DNA of 64,000 nt from CAYNKA01 sp964397655 (GCA_964397655.1 CAYNKA010000009.1:1-64000), one strand, 5' to 3'. Counted from the stretch's first letter, positions 52,163 through 61,150 are shown. Notes: generated by a model not told the origin, from the letters alone. Numbers and translations are program-made.

Positions 52163-52183
52163 TGTTATAACACTGATATAACA
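52163..52183. promoter_or_regulatory. paired operator 1, over the catabolic operon promoter
   Basis: TGTTATAACA (52163-52172, a perfect palindrome) and TGATATAACA (52174-52183, one mismatch) spaced 11 bases, about one helical turn. They cover the spacer and -10 of the leftward promoter. Probable binding site of the adjacent GntR regulator. Confidence 0.65.
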
Positions 52184-52192
52184 ACATGTCAA
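52164..52192 (-). promoter_or_regulatory. promoter of the nine-gene catabolic operon
   Basis: On the minus strand TTGACA (52187-52192), 17 bases, TATAAC (52164-52169). The operator pair lies on its -10 and spacer, so bound repressor would block RNA polymerase. Confidence 0.75.
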
Positions 52193-52220
52193 CTTTTTTC
52201 TGGACAAGAAACGGTTGATT

Positions 52221-52241
52221 TGTTATAACATTGTTATAATC
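52221..52241. promoter_or_regulatory. paired operator 2, before the regulator gene
   Basis: TGTTATAACA (52221-52230) and TGTTATAATC (52232-52241), again spaced 11 bases. The second copy contains TATAAT, which could be the -10 of the regulator's own promoter, so autoregulation is likely. The pair starts 58 bases from operator 1. Confidence 0.65.
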
Positions 52242-52262
52242 ATCTCGAACGAGAGGGAGAGA

Positions 52263-52910
52263 GTGAAAAAAACATCTTCGACCGAACAAGCCTACAACGT
52301 CATCAAGAAGAACATTCTCAATCAGAAATTGGCGTCGGGCACGAGGCTCACGAGCAGGAGCATGGCGAAACTGACGGGAGTGAGCATCATTCCCGTCCTC
52401 CACGCCCTGCAGCGACTGGACAGCGAAGGTCTCGTCGAGACCATACCGGGATGGGGATCGCGGGTCATCACGCTCGACCGGGAAACGATACGGGACAAGT
52501 ATTATCTCAGGGAAGCGATCGAATGCCAGGTGGTCAGGATCCTCGCATATGGAATAAACGAGTATCAGAAGCGGGAACTCGAGGAGTTGACCGAGAAACT
52601 GGACAAATGCGGGAGCACCTACCCGGTGGAGCCCGCTTATTGGAAGCTGGACTACGAGTTCCATCTCATGTTGGCCAAATTCGCCGGAAGCAAGTCGCTC
52701 CACAAGGAAATCCAGAAAATCAACCTCTTCAGGTTCCTGCAGAGGGTACGGGAATGGGTGCTCGTTGAGAAGACGGCTTTCCCTCCGGATCATCACGGCA
52801 GCATCGTGAAGGCGATCCTGACGGGGGATCCTGACGTCGCGGAGAAGGCGATGCGGAGCCACATACATCACCGGGGTCATCAGATATTCGAAGAGTCGCG
52901 CATGGACTGA
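52263..52910 (+). CDS. GntR-family transcriptional regulator (FCD type)
   Basis: 215 residues. An N-terminal winged helix (QAYNVIKKNIL..SRSMAKLTGVSIIPVLHALQRLDSEGLVE, about 9-60) is followed by an all-helical FCD ligand domain (about 75-200) in which DYEFHLMLAKF and HIHHR hold the usual metal-binding Asp/His residues. It starts with GTG at 52263 after GAGGGAGA. It diverges from the importer operon and precedes a second RraA-like gene by 23 bases. It probably represses both directions through the TGTTATAACA sites until an intermediate binds. Confidence 0.9.
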   Translation: MKKTSSTEQAYNVIKKNILNQKLASGTRLTSRSMAKLTGVSIIPVLHALQRLDSEGLVETIPGWGSRVITLDRETIRDKYYLREAIECQVVRILAYGINEYQKRELEELTEKLDKCGSTYPVEPAYWKLDYEFHLMLAKFAGSKSLHKEIQKINLFRFLQRVREWVLVEKTAFPPDHHGSIVKAILTGDPDVAEKAMRSHIHHRGHQIFEESRMD

Positions 52911-52933
52911 GGACGACGGCAAAGGAGGCTGCT

Positions 52934-53629
52934 GTGCAGGAGATGGATAGGAAAAGTCTGCTCGAGGCGTTCGCGGATCTCAGGGTTTCGGACGTAAGGG
53001 ACGGGATGGACACGTTCATGCGGCATTTTTCGGGATCGATGGATCCGGACATCCGGCCTCTGTTCAGGACCAGGGCATGGGGAATCGCGAGGACCGTACG
53101 TTACGTGCCGTACGACGAGCCGGTTCCGAGCATGGATCCCGAAACGTATTGGAAGAAATGGTCGCCGGAATATTACCGCGACGTCTGCCCCTATCCGTGG
53201 ATGGAAGAAATCGAGGAGGGTGATTTCGTCGTCATAGACCAGTCCGGGGTGAACGCCGGACTCATGGGATCCGAAAACACCCTGAACTGCAGGATCCGCG
53301 GCGCCCGCGGGTTCGTTTCGAACGGAGGCGTCCGGGACACCGACGAGATCATCCTGCAGAAAATCCCGTTCTGGTCCCGCATGGTCAGCCAGTCCATGGT
53401 ACAGGGGAGGCTCAAATTCGACTCGATGAACGTCGTCGTATCGGTAGGCGGAGTCGCGGTGTCTCCGGGAGACGTAGTGACGGCGGACGGTGACGGCGTC
53501 ATCGTCGTTCCGCGCGGAATAGCGCAGGACGTGGCCCGCTACGCGGGCGAGGAACACGAGCGGGACAAGAGGAACCGCAAGAAGCATTACGACGCCCTCG
53601 GCTGGAAGGAGGACGAGACGGTCGTCTGA
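52934..53629 (+). CDS. second RraA-like aldolase family protein
   Basis: 231 residues; VSNGGVRDTDE places GGVRD at residues 131-135, the same position as in the operon's other RraA-like protein, though the rest is quite different. SPGDVVTADGDGVIVVP is also shared. The N-terminus is rich in Trp/Tyr/Pro (ETYWKKWSPEYYRDVCPYPW), which may give a distinct substrate pocket. GTG start at 52934 after AAAGGAGG. Co-transcribed with the regulator. Confidence 0.78.
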   Translation: MQEMDRKSLLEAFADLRVSDVRDGMDTFMRHFSGSMDPDIRPLFRTRAWGIARTVRYVPYDEPVPSMDPETYWKKWSPEYYRDVCPYPWMEEIEEGDFVVIDQSGVNAGLMGSENTLNCRIRGARGFVSNGGVRDTDEIILQKIPFWSRMVSQSMVQGRLKFDSMNVVVSVGGVAVSPGDVVTADGDGVIVVPRGIAQDVARYAGEEHERDKRNRKKHYDALGWKEDETVV

Positions 53630-53677
53630 CCCCGGGGGCGATTTCCCGAGCCGCGACGTATTTCGTCCCGCGATTCC

Positions 53678-54610
53678 CTACATGGTAGCGAGCATCACCG
53701 CCTTGATCGTGTGCTTCCGGTTTTCGGCCTCGTCCCAGACCCGGGAGGAGGGGCCTTCGATGACCTCGAAGGTCACCTCGTTGCCCTTAACCGCGGGAAG
53801 ACAGTGGAGGAAGATGCTGTCCTTCCTGCCGGTCTTTGCCATGAGGAGCGAGTTGACCTGGTACGGCCTGAGGATCTTGATTCGTTCTTCGGCCTTGCTT
53901 TCCTCTCCCATCGACACCCAGACGTCGGTGTAGACCGCGTCGGCGCCCTCGAGTTCCTTGCCTATGTCCGCGGTTATCTCTATTCTGGATCCCGAAGCCT
54001 TCGCGAATCCGCGGCACAGCGATACTATTTCCTTGTCCGGAAAGAGGCTTGCCGGCGATATGACCGCGTAATCCGCTCCCATCTTCGAACAGCCTATCAT
54101 GAGCGCCCGGGCGACGTTGTTCCGTCCGTCGCCGACGAAGGCGATCTTCGTACCCTTGAGCCGCTTGAACTCCTCTTCGACGGTCATGAGATCCGCCAGG
54201 ACCTGGGTCGGATGATCGACATCGGTGAGGCCGTTGTACACCGGCACTCCCGAGTATTTCGCGAGGATCTCCACGGTCTCCTGCTTGAAACCCCGGAATT
54301 GGATCGCGTCGAACATGCGGCCGAGAACCCGGGCCGTGTCCTCGACGTTTTCCTTGGCTCCGAGCTGGATGTCCTGGGTCGAAAGGAAAACGGGGTATCC
54401 TCCCTCCTCGCCGAAAGCGGTTTCGAAGGCGCACCTTGTTCTCGTGGACCTTTTCTCGAAGATCAGGGCGATCGTTTTTCCGGCGAATCGGTTCTGGATC
54501 CTTCCTTCACGTTTCTCCTTCTTGACCGTGTGGGAAAGGTCGAGAAGCTGCCTGATTTCATCGGGGCTGAAATCCGCGAGGGACACGAGAGATCTTCCTT
54601 TAAGGGCCAT
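53678..54610 (-). CDS. argF: ornithine carbamoyltransferase
   Basis: 310 residues. It makes citrulline from ornithine and carbamoyl phosphate, or the reverse in the arginine deiminase pathway. STRTR (55-59), FRGF (105-108), DHPTQ (132-136), VWVSMG (230-235) and HCLPA (269-273) are the complete set of carbamoyl-phosphate and ornithine binding motifs. Lies 17 bases after lon in the same direction, outside any arginine gene cluster, so anabolic or catabolic use cannot be told. Confidence 0.93.
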   Translation of the reverse strand: MALKGRSLVSLADFSPDEIRQLLDLSHTVKKEKREGRIQNRFAGKTIALIFEKRSTRTRCAFETAFGEEGGYPVFLSTQDIQLGAKENVEDTARVLGRMFDAIQFRGFKQETVEILAKYSGVPVYNGLTDVDHPTQVLADLMTVEEEFKRLKGTKIAFVGDGRNNVARALMIGCSKMGADYAVISPASLFPDKEIVSLCRGFAKASGSRIEITADIGKELEGADAVYTDVWVSMGEESKAEERIKILRPYQVNSLLMAKTGRKDSIFLHCLPAVKGNEVTFEVIEGPSSRVWDEAENRKHTIKAVMLATM

Positions 54611-54627
54611 GATTTTCCTCCGGTTGC

Positions 54628-57219
54628 TCAGAACGCACGGATTTGGAAGATTTCGGGCGGAAACAGGGCGCCCAAAGCCTCCACGATGGTGTCGACGAAA
54701 ATGAACTCGATAGAGGATACAACTTCTTTCGGAAGTTCTTCAATATCTTTTTCATTGTCACGAGGGATGAGGACGTGGAGCATGTTAGTCCGGTGGGCGG
54801 CCAGTATCTTTTCCTTCACGCCGCCGATGGGAAGGATCTTGCCGGTAAGAGTGATCTCTCCGGTCATTGCGAAGCCGGGATGGATGCAGACTCCGGAAAG
54901 GCAGGAGAGGAGGGCGGCGGTTATCGTAATCCCCGCGGACGGTCCGTCCTTGGGTATCGCGCCCTCGGGCACGTGGATGTGGAGATCCTTGTTCTTGTAG
55001 AAATCCGACGAAAGTTTGAATTTGTGCGCGGATGATTTGATGAAGGAAAACGAGGTCAGGGCGCTTTCCTTCATCACGTCGCCGAGACTGCCGGTGAGGA
55101 CGAGCTCGCCGCGGCCTTCGAAAAAGGCGGCTTCCACGGGCAGGATGGTGCCGCCGAGCTCGGTCCAGGCGAGACCGTACGCGAGGCCCGCTCGCGACTC
55201 CTTGTAGAGGATGTCCCGCTTGTATTTGGGATTGCCGAGATAATGCGGGATGCTTTTCGCCGTGATTTTGATGGAGAAGAAGTCACGTCTTCTGCGGCCC
55301 TCCGCCTCGGTTCCGGACGGTTCCCTCGAGTCCTCCGCCGATTCGCGTTTTCCCGTCGCGACGTTCTCGACCGTATCGACGGAAGGCGCGTCGACCGGCG
55401 GCGAAGGATCCATCGAAGGTTTGTCGGTTGCGGCGGGCGTTGCCGCCTTATCCGCAGCGGCAGTTTCCGGGACCGTCGTCAGGGACGGCTCGGGAGACGG
55501 ATCCTTCCGAACGCCGATGTAACCTCGGGATACGGCCTCGCGGGCGATCTTCCTGATGACGTGGGCTATTTCCCGCTCCAGGTTCCTGACGCCCGACTCC
55601 ATCGTGTATTTCCGGATGATCTCCCTGAGTCCGTCCTTCCTGAAATGAATCCTTGCCCAGGAGAGGCCGTTCTCATCTATCTGCTTGGGGACGATGAACT
55701 TTTCGGCTATGACGAGCTTTTCGTATTCGGTGTATCCGGGAATCTCTATGACCTCCATCCTGTCCCTGAGCGGGTAGGGGATGTTGTGGAGGGAATTCGC
55801 CGTCGTGATGAACATGACGTCGGAGAGATCGTACGCGACCTCGAGATAGTGGTCCACGAAGGCCCCGTTCTGCTCCGGATCCAGCACTTCGAGGAGGGCC
55901 GCGGACGGATCTCCGCGGAAATCCGAACTCATCTTGTCCACCTCGTCGAGGAGGAAAACGGGATTCTTCGAGCCCGCCTTGCGCATGGATTGGATGATCT
56001 TACCGGGAAGGGCTCCCACGTAGGTCTTCCTGTGGCCGCGGATTTCCGCCTCGTCGCGGACGCCGCCAAGGGAGATGCGGACGAATTTGCGGCCCAGGCA
56101 GCGGGCCACGGACTTGCCGAGAGACGTCTTGCCGGTGCCCGGAGGGCCTACGAAGCAGAGGATCGGTCCCTTGACCTTTTCCTTGAGCTGATGGACCGCT
56201 ATGAAATCGAGGATGCGCTCCTTGGGATCCTTCAGGTCGTAATGGTCCTCGTCCAGGATGCGGGCGGCCCGTTCGATATCCTGGCTGTCCTCGGTCTTCT
56301 CGTTCCAGGGAAGGTCGGTGATCCACTCCACGTAGGTCCTGAGGATGCCGGCCTCGGGAGAGAAGGTCTGGAGGCGTTCGAGCCGCTTCAGCTCCTTGAG
56401 GGCCTTTGCGTGGACCTCCTCGGGAAGTCCCTTCGCCTTGATCTTTTCCTCGAGTTCCTTGACGCCCGAGGGGTCGTCCGGCTCCTTGCCGAGCTCGCGG
56501 TTGATCTCCTTCATCTGTTCCTGCAGGAAGTATTCGCGCTGGCCTTTCTCGATGCGCTTCTTGACCCGGGTGTTGATCTTCTGCTGGAGTTCGAGAATTT
56601 CGTTTTCCGATTGAAGAAGAGACACGAGCTCGCGGAGCCTCGTCTCGGGATTGGTGATGCCGAGGAGCTTCGCCTTGATTTCGGTCTTGAAGCTCCCGTG
56701 GGCGCAGACGAGGTCCGCCAGGCGGTCGGGCTTGTCGGCGCGCTCGATGGAGGCGAGCATTTCCGGAGGGATTTTCTTGTTGAAGGACGCGTAGATCTTG
56801 AAGGCTTCCTGGGTGGTCCGCATGAGGGAAACCATCAGGGTGTTGGCTTCCGAAGCGTCAGGGATAGCCTGCACCTGGGCGCGGAAATAGGGTTCCTTGC
56901 TCGTGAACGAGACGACCGATGCCCGTTGCTGGCCTTCCACGAGGATGCGGACGGTACCGTCCGGAAGCTTCATGACCTGGAGGATGTGGCCGATGCAGCC
57001 GACGGGATAGAGATCCTCTTCGCGCGGATCCTGCGTGGGGGTCTTCTGGCAGACGAGGAATATCCTGCGGTCGCCTTCCATGGAGTTGTCGATCGCGTCC
57101 ACCGTCGGCCTGCGCCCGCCGAACACGGGGACGACCATCCCGGGAAACACCACGAGGTCCCGAAGAGGGACCGCGGGTATGTCCTCGGTTTTACGGATCA
57201 CACGATCGAAGAATTTCAT
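54628..57219 (-). CDS. lon: ATP-dependent protease Lon
   Basis: 863 residues. N-terminal LON substrate domain (PLRDLVVFPGMVVPVFGGR, 19-37), a coiled coil, the AAA+ module with Walker A GPPGTGKTSLGKS (about 356-368), and the C-terminal peptidase with the Ser-Lys dyad (KDGPSAGITI about 761; GKILPIGGVKEK about 805). Between the AAA+ and peptidase domains, about residues 570-640, is a Pro/Ala/Asp/Ser-rich insert absent from typical Lon. Degrades misfolded and regulatory proteins in the cytoplasm. The start overlaps the clpX stop (ATGA). Confidence 0.97.
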   Translation of the reverse strand: MKFFDRVIRKTEDIPAVPLRDLVVFPGMVVPVFGGRRPTVDAIDNSMEGDRRIFLVCQKTPTQDPREEDLYPVGCIGHILQVMKLPDGTVRILVEGQQRASVVSFTSKEPYFRAQVQAIPDASEANTLMVSLMRTTQEAFKIYASFNKKIPPEMLASIERADKPDRLADLVCAHGSFKTEIKAKLLGITNPETRLRELVSLLQSENEILELQQKINTRVKKRIEKGQREYFLQEQMKEINRELGKEPDDPSGVKELEEKIKAKGLPEEVHAKALKELKRLERLQTFSPEAGILRTYVEWITDLPWNEKTEDSQDIERAARILDEDHYDLKDPKERILDFIAVHQLKEKVKGPILCFVGPPGTGKTSLGKSVARCLGRKFVRISLGGVRDEAEIRGHRKTYVGALPGKIIQSMRKAGSKNPVFLLDEVDKMSSDFRGDPSAALLEVLDPEQNGAFVDHYLEVAYDLSDVMFITTANSLHNIPYPLRDRMEVIEIPGYTEYEKLVIAEKFIVPKQIDENGLSWARIHFRKDGLREIIRKYTMESGVRNLEREIAHVIRKIAREAVSRGYIGVRKDPSPEPSLTTVPETAAADKAATPAATDKPSMDPSPPVDAPSVDTVENVATGKRESAEDSREPSGTEAEGRRRRDFFSIKITAKSIPHYLGNPKYKRDILYKESRAGLAYGLAWTELGGTILPVEAAFFEGRGELVLTGSLGDVMKESALTSFSFIKSSAHKFKLSSDFYKNKDLHIHVPEGAIPKDGPSAGITITAALLSCLSGVCIHPGFAMTGEITLTGKILPIGGVKEKILAAHRTNMLHVLIPRDNEKDIEELPKEVVSSIEFIFVDTIVEALGALFPPEIFQIRAF

Positions 57220-58457
57220 GCCGATTTTTTGACGAAGACTATTTCCGGTTTTTCCGATTTTACGATGACGTCTCTGGTGATGACGACTTTTTTCTTGCCT
57301 TCCAGGGACGGGATTTCGAACATGACGTCGAGCATGATGTTCTCGACGATCGCGCGGAGGCCGCGCGCACCGGTCTTTCTCTTGATGGCCTGCTCCGCGA
57401 TCGCTTTGATCGCCTGCTGCTCGAATTCCAGGTCTACGCCGTCCATACGGAGCGATGCCTGGTACTGTTTGATGATGGAATTCCTGGGTTCCCAGATGAT
57501 CCTCTCGAGGTCCTCCTCGGTGAGGTCGCGCAGCGGAACCTGGATGGGAAGCCGTCCGACGAATTCCGGAATCATGCCGAATTTGATGAGATCGTCGGGG
57601 TGGAGGCTCTTGAAGATCTCCTCGACGTTCTTGTCCGCGCGGCTCTTCACCTCCGCACCGAAGCCGAGGGGATGCTGGGATACGCGAGATTCGATGATCC
57701 GGTCCAGGCCGACGAAGGCTCCTCCGCAGATGAAGAGGATGTTTTTGGTGTCTATTCGGAGCATTTCCTGGTTAGGATGCTTCCTTCCGCCCTGGGGAGG
57801 AACGTTGGCTATGGTGCCTTCGATGATCTTGAGAAGGGCCTGTTGGACGCCCTCGCCGGACACGTCGCGGGTGATCGAGATGTTTTCTCCCTTTTTCGCG
57901 ATCTTGTCGATCTCGTCGATGTAGACGATGCCGCGTTCGGCGGCCGCAATGTTGTTGCCCGCGTTCTGGATGAGCTTGAGGAGGATGTTCTCGACGTCCT
58001 CACCCACGTAGCCCGCTTCGGTCAGCGTCGTCGCGTCCGCTATGGCGAAGGGGACCTTGAGTTTCTTCGCGAGAGTCTTGGCGAGGAGGGTTTTACCCGT
58101 ACCGGTCGGTCCGATGAGGAGGACGTTTGACTTGTCCAGTTCGACTTCCTCTTCGATGCGCTGCTTGGCGGAGATCCTCTTGTAATGATTGTAGACCGCC
58201 ACGGAGAGAACGCGCTTGGAGTAGTCCTGCCCTACGACGTACTGGTCGAGGAATTCCTTGATCTCCTTGGGATTCGGTATGTCCTCCATGAATTCCGAGG
58301 TGAGGATGTCTTCCTCTTCGTCGAGGATCTTCTTGCAGACGTTGACGCACTCGTCGCAGATGTAGACGCCAGGACCCGCGATGAGGCGACGGGCGTAATC
58401 GGCGCTCTTTCCGCAGAAGGAACAAACCTTGACGCCGTCATTTTTTAGCTTGCTCAT
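57216..58457 (-). CDS. clpX: ClpX, ATPase subunit of ClpXP protease
   Basis: 413 residues. The N-terminal zinc-binding domain (Cys12, Cys15, Cys34, Cys37) binds adaptors, and the AAA+ domain has Walker A GPTGTGKTLLAKTLA (about 119-133), VGEDVENILLKLIQNA and YIDEIDKIAKKGEN. It unfolds tagged proteins and threads them into ClpP. Start overlaps the clpP 3' end by 20 bases; the stop overlaps the lon start. Confidence 0.98.
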   Translation of the reverse strand: MSKLKNDGVKVCSFCGKSADYARRLIAGPGVYICDECVNVCKKILDEEEDILTSEFMEDIPNPKEIKEFLDQYVVGQDYSKRVLSVAVYNHYKRISAKQRIEEEVELDKSNVLLIGPTGTGKTLLAKTLAKKLKVPFAIADATTLTEAGYVGEDVENILLKLIQNAGNNIAAAERGIVYIDEIDKIAKKGENISITRDVSGEGVQQALLKIIEGTIANVPPQGGRKHPNQEMLRIDTKNILFICGGAFVGLDRIIESRVSQHPLGFGAEVKSRADKNVEEIFKSLHPDDLIKFGMIPEFVGRLPIQVPLRDLTEEDLERIIWEPRNSIIKQYQASLRMDGVDLEFEQQAIKAIAEQAIKRKTGARGLRAIVENIMLDVMFEIPSLEGKKKVVITRDVIVKSEKPEIVFVKKSA

Positions 58458-59046
58458 TTTTCCCCCTCACGAGGATCTTGTCCGCGAGTCCGTAAGCGAC
58501 GGCCTCCTCGGCGGACATGAAAAAGTCCCGCTCCAGATCCTTCGCGATCTGGTCGACGGTCTTGCCGGTATGGCGGGCGAAATAGTCGATCGTGAGCTTC
58601 TTGAGGCGGAGGATTTCCTGAGCCTGGACCTTGATGTCCGAAACCTGGCCTTGGACGCCGCCCCAGGGCTGGTGGATGAGCATGCGGGAGGAGGGAAGTA
58701 CGAAACGCTTTCCCGGGGTGCCGCACGCGAGAACGAGGGCGGCCATGGACGCCGCCTGCCCGAGGCAGATCGTCTGCACGTTGGTCGGATGGATGTGCTG
58801 AATGGTGTCGTAGATCGCGAGGCCGGCCGTGACCGAGCCGCCGGGGGAGTTGATGTAGAGGCTGATGTCCCTTTCGGGGTCCTGGGATTGAAGGAAAAGG
58901 AGCTGCGCCACGACGAGGTCCGCGGTGAGATCGAGGATTTCCCCGTCCAGAAATACGATCCTGTCCTTGAGCAGACGGGAATAGATATCGTACGATCGTT
59001 CTCCGACGCCGGTCTGTTCGATGACGATGGGAACCAGGCTGTGCAT
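58438..59046 (-). CDS. clpP: ClpP, proteolytic subunit of ClpXP
   Basis: 202 residues. The Ser100 (GQAASMAAL), His125 (RMLIHQPWGG), Asp174 (ERDFFMSAEEA) triad and YINSPGGSVTAGLAIYDT are intact. ATG at 59046 is chosen because AAGGA lies five bases before it; the ATG at 59058 would add four residues with poorer spacing. Forms the tetradecameric peptidase chamber. Confidence 0.98.
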   Translation of the reverse strand: MHSLVPIVIEQTGVGERSYDIYSRLLKDRIVFLDGEILDLTADLVVAQLLFLQSQDPERDISLYINSPGGSVTAGLAIYDTIQHIHPTNVQTICLGQAASMAALVLACGTPGKRFVLPSSRMLIHQPWGGVQGQVSDIKVQAQEILRLKKLTIDYFARHTGKTVDQIAKDLERDFFMSAEEAVAYGLADKILVRGKNEQAKK

Positions 59047-59093
59047 TTTTTCCTTCATAATCCGGGGATCCTTCCTCGCAGTTTCCATCAAAA

Positions 59094-60443
59094 TTACCGA
59101 TTTCCCTGCATCGCGTCCATAAAATTCAGTTTTCTGCCCTTCGTGAGGGTGTTTTTCGCGAGAACCGCGTCGAAAAGCTTCTTTTCCTTGACGTCGTGAC
59201 CTACCATGTCGAGCAGGTTGTTCTTCTTGTAGTAGTCCTTGAGTTCGTCGAATTTCATGGAAGAGCCTTCCCCCTGGGTCTTGAGAAGGGAGTCGATCTC
59301 GTCCTCGGATGCCTCGATTTTTTCGGTTTCGATCATTTTCTCGATGAGGAGCCTGACCTTGAGGCTCTTTTCGGCGTTGGGTCTCCAATCCTGGAAAAGC
59401 GTTTCGCGCGACCTCCCCTGGAGCTGCAGGAGTTTTTCGACCTGATCGGGCTTCATCCTGAACTGGGAGACGAAATGATGCCAGGAATGGTCGAGTTCGG
59501 CCTGTACCATCGACTCGGGAAGCTCGAGCGAGGATTTTTCGGCCACCTGCTCCATGAGGGCCTCGATGGTGAGGGCCCGCGTTCTGTCTGCGGCGGTCTC
59601 CTCGAGCCGTTTCCTGATGTCCTTCTTCAAGTCATCCAGGGTCTCGTACTTGTCGCTTATGTCCTGGGCGAGCTCGTCGTTCAGCTCGGGGCGCTTCTTC
59701 TCCTTGAGAGCCGCGAGTTCGATGACGAGGATCTTGGAAGTTCCCGCCAGTTCCTTCGTTTCAAAATCCGCGGGGAAGTCCTTTTTCACGGTCTTCTTGT
59801 CCCCTTTTTTCATGCCTACTACGTCGTCGTCGAACTTGTAGTGGTTGTAGCCGGAACCGACGACGAACGTGAAGTCCTGACGCTTCGTATTCGGGATTTC
59901 GTTCCCCTGGTCGTCGACTTCCCAATAGTTCACGGTAGCCGAGTCGTCCTTGGCGGCGGCCCCGTCCTTTTCGACGATGAAGGAATTCTGTTCGACGAGA
60001 GCGTCGAGTTCCCTCTTTTCGTCGTCCTCGGTCACATCGACCTCCGGCTGTTCGACGGTGAGCCCCGTATAGGGGCCCACTTCTATTTTCGGATAGATGT
60101 CGTAGGTTACTGAGAAGCAAAAATCCTTGTCGAAGGAAAATTCGAGGTCGTCCTGAAGCTCGGGCACGGAATAGGGAAGGGGCTTTTCTTCGATCTCGGA
60201 AAAGATCTCCTTGAGGGAGTCTTCGATGATCTGCTGGCCGGCTTCGACCTTGATGCCTTCACCGAATTTCCTCTCCAGGACTTCCGCCGGAACCTTGCCC
60301 CTGCGGAATCCGCTGATCTGAGCCTTGCCCGAATACTCCGCGAGCAGTTTTCGGTATTCCTTCTCCGCGTCGTCCTTCCTCACGGTCACGGAGAGCTTCA
60401 CCTGGGATTTATCGAGATGTTGGATTTCCTTGTTCGCTACCAC
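59094..60443 (-). CDS. tig: trigger factor
   Basis: 449 residues. The ribosome-docking loop GFRRGKVP (45-52), the central FKBP-type prolyl isomerase domain (about 155-240) and the C-terminal helical chaperone arms are present. It binds nascent chains at the ribosome exit. No ATG is near the start; GTG at 60443 has AAAGGA seven bases upstream and is chosen, with GTG at 60449 as alternative. First gene of tig-clpP-clpX-lon-argF. Confidence 0.95.
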   Translation of the reverse strand: MVANKEIQHLDKSQVKLSVTVRKDDAEKEYRKLLAEYSGKAQISGFRRGKVPAEVLERKFGEGIKVEAGQQIIEDSLKEIFSEIEEKPLPYSVPELQDDLEFSFDKDFCFSVTYDIYPKIEVGPYTGLTVEQPEVDVTEDDEKRELDALVEQNSFIVEKDGAAAKDDSATVNYWEVDDQGNEIPNTKRQDFTFVVGSGYNHYKFDDDVVGMKKGDKKTVKKDFPADFETKELAGTSKILVIELAALKEKKRPELNDELAQDISDKYETLDDLKKDIRKRLEETAADRTRALTIEALMEQVAEKSSLELPESMVQAELDHSWHHFVSQFRMKPDQVEKLLQLQGRSRETLFQDWRPNAEKSLKVRLLIEKMIETEKIEASEDEIDSLLKTQGEGSSMKFDELKDYYKKNNLLDMVGHDVKEKKLFDAVLAKNTLTKGRKLNFMDAMQGNR

Positions 60444-60583
60444 GATCACGTCCTTTACTTGCGATGTATTCCGCCTCGGGCGTTGCCCTGAGAGCATTTC
60501 CCGGCGGGCGTTTTCAAGACGGGATGGGCCGGCAGGTTCTGAATTCAACGTTCGTCGACAGGCGGCATCCCATCGAAAATCCT

Positions 60584-60619
60584 AAAAAAAACAGGCGACC
60601 CGGATTACCAGATCGCCTG
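60584..60619 (-). terminator. terminator of the tRNA operon
   Basis: On the minus strand CAGGCGA, loop, TCGCCTG, then eight T. It follows tRNA-Gly and isolates the tRNA unit from tig. Confidence 0.9.
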
Positions 60620-60628
60620 CGACCTCAG

Positions 60629-60700
60629 AGCGGGAAACGGGACTTGAACCCGCGACATCCACCTTGGCAAGGTGGAGCTCTACCACTGAGCTATTCCCGC
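60629..60700 (-). tRNA. tRNA-Gly (GCC)
   Basis: 72 bases fold as a standard cloverleaf: acceptor GCGGGAA/TTCCCGC, D arm AGCTCAGTGG, anticodon loop CTTGCCAAG, T arm GGGTTCAAGTCCC. The 3' CCA is not encoded. Last of five tRNAs. Confidence 0.97.
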
Positions 60701-60860
60701 AAATGCTAGAAGGCTGTTGAAACCTTCTTGGTAACCGACGACAACGACGGCCTTTTCCGCGAAGATACCGCCGAACGTCGAGCCGTCACCGGCCGGCGTC
60801 CAACTTCAACGACCTCGTAAGTGGCTCACTGATTCGCAATCCGGTCGTACATCCCGCGAT

Positions 60861-60941
60861 TGCGAGAGAAGGGACTTGAACCCTTACGCCTAAGGCACCA
60901 GATCCTAAGTCTGGCGTGTCTGCCAGTTTCACCACTCTCGC
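60861..60941 (-). tRNA. tRNA-Leu (TAG)
   Basis: 81 bases with a long variable arm, as expected for leucine. Acceptor GCGAGAG/CTCTCGC, anticodon loop ACTTAGGAT (anticodon TAG), T arm GGGTTCAAGTCCC. A spacer of 160 bases separates it from tRNA-Gly. Confidence 0.96.
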
Positions 60942-60989
60942 AGATACTCTATAAAAGAACGCAAAGCATGTCAATAACTTTGGTCCTTA

Positions 60990-61062
60990 TGAGCCGTGAA
61001 GGGATCGAACCTTCGACCCGCAGATTAAGAGTCTGCTGCTCTACCAGCTGAGCTAACGGCCC
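60990..61062 (-). tRNA. tRNA-Lys (CTT)
   Basis: 73 bases. Acceptor GGGCCGT pairs with ACGGCTC allowing one G-T; anticodon loop CTCTTAA gives anticodon CTT; T arm AGGTTCGATCCCT. Confidence 0.96.
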
Positions 61063-61076
61063 ATGAAATCACTCAT

Positions 61077-61150
61077 TACGCCCGACAGGATTCGAACCTG
61101 CGACCCACGGATTCGAAGTCCGGTACTCTATCCAGCTGAGCTACGGGCGC
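61077..61150 (-). tRNA. tRNA-Arg (TCG)
   Basis: 74 bases. Acceptor GCGCCCG pairs with CGGGCGT (a terminal G-T), anticodon loop CTTCGAA (anticodon TCG), T arm CAGGTTCGAATCCTG. Only 14 bases separate it from tRNA-Lys. Confidence 0.95.

Noticed and set aside
53630..53677. Terminator between the second RraA-like gene and argF
   Set aside because: The 48 bases contain only imperfect short inverted repeats with no T-run.
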